Origin: Paratractidigestivibacter sp963611755
GTDB lineage: Bacteria > Actinomycetota > Coriobacteriia > Coriobacteriales > Atopobiaceae
Length of the DNA: 6,277 nucleotides
Direction: 5' to 3'
Assembly: GCA_963611755.1 (NCBI GenBank)
Contig: CAVDTK010000133.1
Span: forward strand, 1 to 6,277
Each line of letters begins with the position of its first letter. Positions within the stretch are counted from its first letter, which is position 1. Shown one piece after another: positions 1 through 3,277 of the stretch. Below the pieces are notes generated by a model that worked only from the letters and a program-made list of their open reading frames with translations, was not told the DNA's origin and did no database searches. The translations under genes were made by a program, and so were the position numbers.

Positions 1-3000
1 TGAAGGTCACGTCGCCGGTGGACGGGGTGCCCGCCTTGGCCTTCTTGGCCGTGGCCGCGGGGGCCGCGGTCTGGCCGTTGACCTGGTCTTCGTTGGTCTC
101 GGTGCCGTCGGTCTTGCCGGACTCGTCGGACTTGTCGGCGTCGGCGTCGCCCTTGTCGGTGTCGGAGTCGGTGTCGTCCGTCTCGTCGCCGGGCTTCTCG
201 TCGTCGTCCTTCTTACCGGAGTCGTCGGGGTCAACGGGATCGGCGGACTCGTCGGCGGTCGCCGGGAAGGTCACGGCCAGGCACAGCTTGCCGTCGACCA
301 CCATGAAGCTCGCCGAGGTTGCCTTCGCGCCGTTGTTGCAGGTCACGGTCGCGTCCGCAGCCAAGACGTCCTCGACGCCCGTAAGGCCCTCGGTGGCGTC
401 GCCCAGCTCGATCAGCGCGGTGTAGGTCGTGGAGTTGACGGCGGTCCCGTCGTCGGGCGACCAGGTGACCGTGAAGCAGTCGTCCATCTCGAACTCGTCG
501 GCGAGGTTCACCACGGTCCCGTCGGAGCAGGTCGCGGTAAGCGTCGTGCAGCCGCCGACCAGGTCGGCGCCGGCCACGGGCGCGTCCAGGCCAACCGTGA
601 GCTCGGTCGCGACCGGGGTGTAGAGCGCGGTCAGCTCGTCGATGCTCGCCAGGTCGGCGGCAGGGATCTCAACGACGCCATCGACGTCGTCGCGGACCCA
701 GCCTTCCTTCACGCCCTCCCAGTTGCAGAAGTTGTAGCCCTTGGCGTAGGGCGCGGCGATGGCGACCGTCTGGGAGTCCGTGTCGTAGGTGACGTCAATG
801 CTGCCGAGAAGGTCGGAGTCGGCCGCGGCGTCGCCGTCGGCCAGGGCCGCGACGGCCTGCTCGCCGGAGCCGTTCAGAAGGCCGGCGTTCTTCATCTGCA
901 CCTTGACCTTGCCGGTGCTGGCCGAGCCGTCGCCCTTCTCGCCGTCGGTCTTGAAGTCGGCGGACTTGACGATGAGCTGGCCGGTGAAGGAAGCCACCTC
1001 GGCGGAAACCGTGCCCACGGTCTTCTCGCCGTCGGTGCCGAGAAGCACGACGGAGACGCTGCCCTTAGAGATCCCGCCGTCGAAGAAGAGGCCGTTCTCG
1101 GTGGACTGCTGCGCCGCGAGGACCATGTAGTAGGTCGTGCCCGCCTTGGCCTTGCCGGCGGCCGGGACCGCCGCGCCGTCAACCATCTCATACCAGCAGA
1201 TGCTGGCCGTGGCCGTGCTTGCGCCCTCGCCGCCGTCGGTGCGGGTAAGGGTGGCCTTCGCGGGCAGGTCCTGGCCGGCCTGCGGCGCCTGGACGGTGAT
1301 CTTGGCGCCCTTCACGGTGTCGACATAGGCGGCCGTGAGGGAGACGTCGTTCTGCGGCATCTTGAACGCCAGCTGCTGGCCGTACATGTTCGAGCCATTG
1401 ATGTAGTCGGTCACGGGATAAAGGCCCGTCGCCTTGCTGGCGTCCCAGCGCCAGAAGCGCTTGCCGGACTGGAGGTTGGGCGCGGAAGCGTAGGCGTAGG
1501 CGTAGGAGCCGGACCTGCGCTTCTCGGAGCTGCCGTTCACCGTGAGCGTGAAGTCCCTGGTGGCGTGGCGCTGCCAGGCGTCGCCGCCGTCATCGGTGCC
1601 GTAGCTCACGTAGTAGGAGTCGGACAGGTCCATGAACAGGCCGTCTTTAGAGGAGCACGAGAAGTTCTTGGCGATACGGCGGTCGCCCGAGGTGCCGGTG
1701 CGCACGCCCACGGACGAGCCCTTGTCGAGATAACCCTTGATGTAGGCCTTGGAGAAGGCGCTCTCGCGCAGCATCACGTCGTCGGCGCTGCCGTTCTCGC
1801 CGCGGGTGTTGCCCTTGATCAGGCAGACCTTGGAGAGCTTGATGTCGTAGTTGCTGCCCACGAAGACGCCGCCGCCCTCGTAGCCCTTGTTGGAGAGGTT
1901 GCAGACGTTGCCGGTGATGGTGCAGTTCTCCAGGGTGACGTCGGAGGCGTAGATGTTGACGCCGCCGCCCTCGTACTCGCAGGAGTTGCCGGTGATGGTG
2001 CAGTTGCGAATCGTGGCGCCCTCGTGGTCGATCTGGACGCCGCCCGCGTCGAAGGCGGAGTAGTTGTCCTTGATGGTGATGCCCTCGATCACGCACTCGG
2101 TCGAGTTGCCGCTCTTGATGGCGTGGATGGCGCCGCCCGACTTGGAGGTGCTGTAGTCGGTCTTGCCGTTGCGGAAGCAGGCGTTGTTGGCAAAGACAGC
2201 CTTCGCGTCGCTCGAGACGAGCCTCACGCCGTAGTTGTTGATGTAGACCGCACCGCCGGTGGCCGCGGTGTTGCCGCTTACCGTGCAGTCGCCCTCCATC
2301 GAGATCTTCGCGTTCTTGTCCGCGAGGATGCCGCCGGCGCGATCGCTGCTGTAGTTGTCGTCGACGTGCGTGTTCTTCATGGTGAGCTTAGAGTTCTCGG
2401 CAAGGTAGACGCCGCCGCCGTCCTTTGAGGCCCAGTTGTGGCAGACCGTGGTATTGGTCATGGTCACGGAGCTGCCTTGGAAAACCCTGACGCCGCTATA
2501 TCCGCAGCCGGCGACCGTGACGCCCTCGAGAACAACGGTGGCGCCTTTACCGGTAACGATGCCGGAGCCCACACTCTTGCCGCCATCGGTGTTGGTGATG
2601 AGGCCCTGCGTCTTGACGGTGAGGTCCTGCCACTCCCACTTCTGACTTTTGAGGGTGCTGCCGGCGGTCTTTGCGTAGCCGCGGTAGGACATCTCCTTGG
2701 CCTCGCCGCTACCGATGATCTTCACGGAGCCGCGGTCGTACACGTTGATCGTTCCGATGGCGGAGGAGCAGTCGATCTTGTGGCCGGCCATGTCGATGGT
2801 GAGCGAGACGCCGCCCGGCACATCGATCTGGTCGACGCCGAGGTCCCAGTCGGCATCCATGACGATGGTGCCGCCCTTCTTGGCGGCGTTACGGACGTCG
2901 GCCACGGTGGCGTAGTCTACGCGGTTGCCGCTCGAGTCCGTTGAGTGGGCCACGGGGCCGTCCGCGAGGGCGACCGTGGGCGAGACGAGCGCCCAGGCCA

Positions 3001-3067
3001 GCGCGAGCACCGCCGCCGCAGCGGCGAGAAGCACTGGCCTCTTCCTGCGATTTGTTTGTCTATTCAT
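1..3067 (-). CDS. Sortase-anchored beta-helix surface protein B (3'-partial)
   Basis: This gene starts at ATG 3065-3067 behind a good Shine-Dalgarno and stays open through 1022 codons to the left edge, where it leaves the window just after GTPSTGDVTF. By comparison with A, about 25 residues (membrane segment, basic tail) and the stop are missing, so the full protein should be about 1047 residues. Residues 1-35 are a signal peptide. A beta-helix follows at about 75-470, with rungs such as GGGVYL (217), AGGILA (244), GGAVYI (271), GGAIHA (311), AGGVQI (341), GGGVNI (367) and GGGVFV (398). Then come an InlB-like module (504-582), Ig-like module (585-708), second InlB-like module (755-818), second Ig-like module (820-938), Asp-rich linker (940-1010) and the TPSTGD motif (1014-1019). 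The layout matches A throughout, with closest agreement in the C-terminal half. Predicted role: wall-anchored surface protein, probably adhesin-like; ligand unknown. It has 19 cysteines. It is separated from A by a terminator and so is probably transcribed on its own. Confidence 0.9.
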   Translation of the reverse strand, partial: MNRQTNRRKRPVLLAAAAAVLALAWALVSPTVALADGPVAHSTDSSGNRVDYATVADVRNAAKKGGTIVMDADWDLGVDQIDVPGGVSLTIDMAGHKIDCSSAIGTINVYDRGSVKIIGSGEAKEMSYRGYAKTAGSTLKSQKWEWQDLTVKTQGLITNTDGGKSVGSGIVTGKGATVVLEGVTVAGCGYSGVRVFQGSSVTMTNTTVCHNWASKDGGGVYLAENSKLTMKNTHVDDNYSSDRAGGILADKNAKISMEGDCTVSGNTAATGGAVYINNYGVRLVSSDAKAVFANNACFRNGKTDYSTSKSGGAIHAIKSGNSTECVIEGITIKDNYSAFDAGGVQIDHEGATIRNCTITGNSCEYEGGGVNIYASDVTLENCTITGNVCNLSNKGYEGGGVFVGSNYDIKLSKVCLIKGNTRGENGSADDVMLRESAFSKAYIKGYLDKGSSVGVRTGTSGDRRIAKNFSCSSKDGLFMDLSDSYYVSYGTDDGGDAWQRHATRDFTLTVNGSSEKRRSGSYAYAYASAPNLQSGKRFWRWDASKATGLYPVTDYINGSNMYGQQLAFKMPQNDVSLTAAYVDTVKGAKITVQAPQAGQDLPAKATLTRTDGGEGASTATASICWYEMVDGAAVPAAGKAKAGTTYYMVLAAQQSTENGLFFDGGISKGSVSVVLLGTDGEKTVGTVSAEVASFTGQLIVKSADFKTDGEKGDGSASTGKVKVQMKNAGLLNGSGEQAVAALADGDAAADSDLLGSIDVTYDTDSQTVAIAAPYAKGYNFCNWEGVKEGWVRDDVDGVVEIPAADLASIDELTALYTPVATELTVGLDAPVAGADLVGGCTTLTATCSDGTVVNLADEFEMDDCFTVTWSPDDGTAVNSTTYTALIELGDATEGLTGVEDVLAADATVTCNNGAKATSASFMVVDGKLCLAVTFPATADESADPVDPDDSGKKDDDEKPGDETDDTDSDTDKGDADADKSDESGKTDGTETNEDQVNGQTAAPAATAKKAKAGTPSTGDVTF
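11..28 (-). other. Sorting motif TPSTGD of protein B
   Basis: Codons 1014-1019 of B read TPSTGD, identical to the motif in A, and are followed by VTF before the window ends. The hydrophobic segment and basic tail must lie just beyond the left edge. Identical use of the Thr variant in both proteins suggests one sortase serves both. Confidence 0.75.
1488..1505 (-). repeat. Three-copy 6-base repeat in gene B
   Basis: Three exact copies of GCGTAG (plus strand) encode the Tyr-Ala alternation within SGSYAYAYASAP in the first InlB-like module of B. The matching strand in A reads PGSTVAVSAP and has no such repeat. The unit is in frame, so slippage would add or remove Tyr-Ala pairs and would not switch the gene off. 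Confidence 0.8.
1793..2500 (-). repeat. Beta-helix rung repeats in protein B
   Basis: Residues about 190-425 contain the same kind of degenerate rungs as A: GG[GA] or AGG followed by hydrophobic alternation, and turns such as RNCTITGN, ENCTITGN and IKGN. Rung order and number match A closely, but the surface residues differ. Near the start of the helix A carries about seven extra residues between AGC and the first GG rung. Confidence 0.78.
2963..3067 (-). other. Signal peptide of protein B
   Basis: Residues 1-35 have the three parts of a Sec signal peptide: a basic n-region (MNRQTNRRKR), an Ala/Leu/Val hydrophobic core (residues 12-28) and a c-region ending ALA before DGP, which suggests cleavage between residues 35 and 36. 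The basic residues directly after the first Met also support the chosen start codon. The equivalent part of protein A lies outside the window. Confidence 0.88.
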
Positions 3068-3073
3068 ACGTTT

Positions 3074-3077
3074 CTCC
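3074..3077 (-). promoter_or_regulatory. Ribosome binding site of gene B
   Basis: Reading the minus strand, GGAG stands six bases before the ATG at 3067 (GGAGAAACGTATG). Motif and spacing are both good. Together with the signal peptide this fixes the start of gene B. Confidence 0.85.
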
Positions 3078-3177
3078 AGTTTCTGCCTAAAAACTGAACA
3101 GGTATATACACGGTAGCAGTTCTGGGGCGCGGGGCGTCCGTCAGTACCAGGATCGACGGAAACCACACCCCCTGCGA

Positions 3178-3196
3178 CAAAAATTCGCGATTTTTG
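3178..3196. repeat. AT-rich inverted repeat upstream of gene B
   Basis: CAAAAAT and ATTTTTG form perfect 7-base arms around a 5-base centre, with a TCGCGA palindrome across the middle. An overlapping dyad AAATTC/GAATTT can also be read (about 3182-3202). It stands out in a GC-rich setting and lies about 110 bases before the start of B, so it could be an operator or part of the promoter. It lacks the GC-rich stem of a terminator. The dyad is seen directly; a regulatory role is a guess. Confidence 0.4.
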
Positions 3197-3210
3197 AATT
3201 TGGCGGCATG

Positions 3211-3253
3211 AAAAAGCCCCTCGGCAGGCCGGTTTGGGGCCTGCCGAGGGGCT
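3211..3253 (-). terminator. Intrinsic terminator after gene A
   Basis: A perfect 16-base inverted repeat, 3215-3230 against 3238-3253, encloses a 7-base loop. The GC-rich stem is followed on the minus strand by a run of T (3215-3211), as expected for a Rho-independent terminator. It begins 24 bases after the stop codon of A. There is no T-run on the plus-strand side, so it acts in the minus direction. It should end the A transcript and separate it from B. Confidence 0.93.
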
Positions 3254-3277
3254 GATGGAGCGTGGTGGAGCTTGGGG

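Larger units (their letters stand above)
3068..3210 (-). promoter_or_regulatory. Leader and probable promoter region of gene B
   Basis: After the terminator of A about 140 bases remain before the start of B. As B follows a strong terminator, it needs its own promoter here. The best -10-like element is TATATA at 3103-3108, but I see no matching -35 about 17 bases upstream. A TTGTCG (3175-3180) could be a -35, but its partner GTCGAT at 3152-3157 is poor. An AT-rich inverted repeat overlaps this second candidate. The exact promoter is not settled. No riboswitch or RNA gene was recognised. Confidence 0.4.

Noticed and set aside
1565..2428. Plus-strand open frame of 287 codons antisense to gene B
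   Set aside because: The translation is Val/Ala/Gly/Asp-rich without domains and mirrors the beta-helix codons of B; a shadow frame.
3136..3160. Possible short hairpin CCGTC/GACGG in the leader of B
   Set aside because: Only a 5-base stem with a loop of about 12 bases and no T-tract; too weak to call a terminator or structured RNA element.
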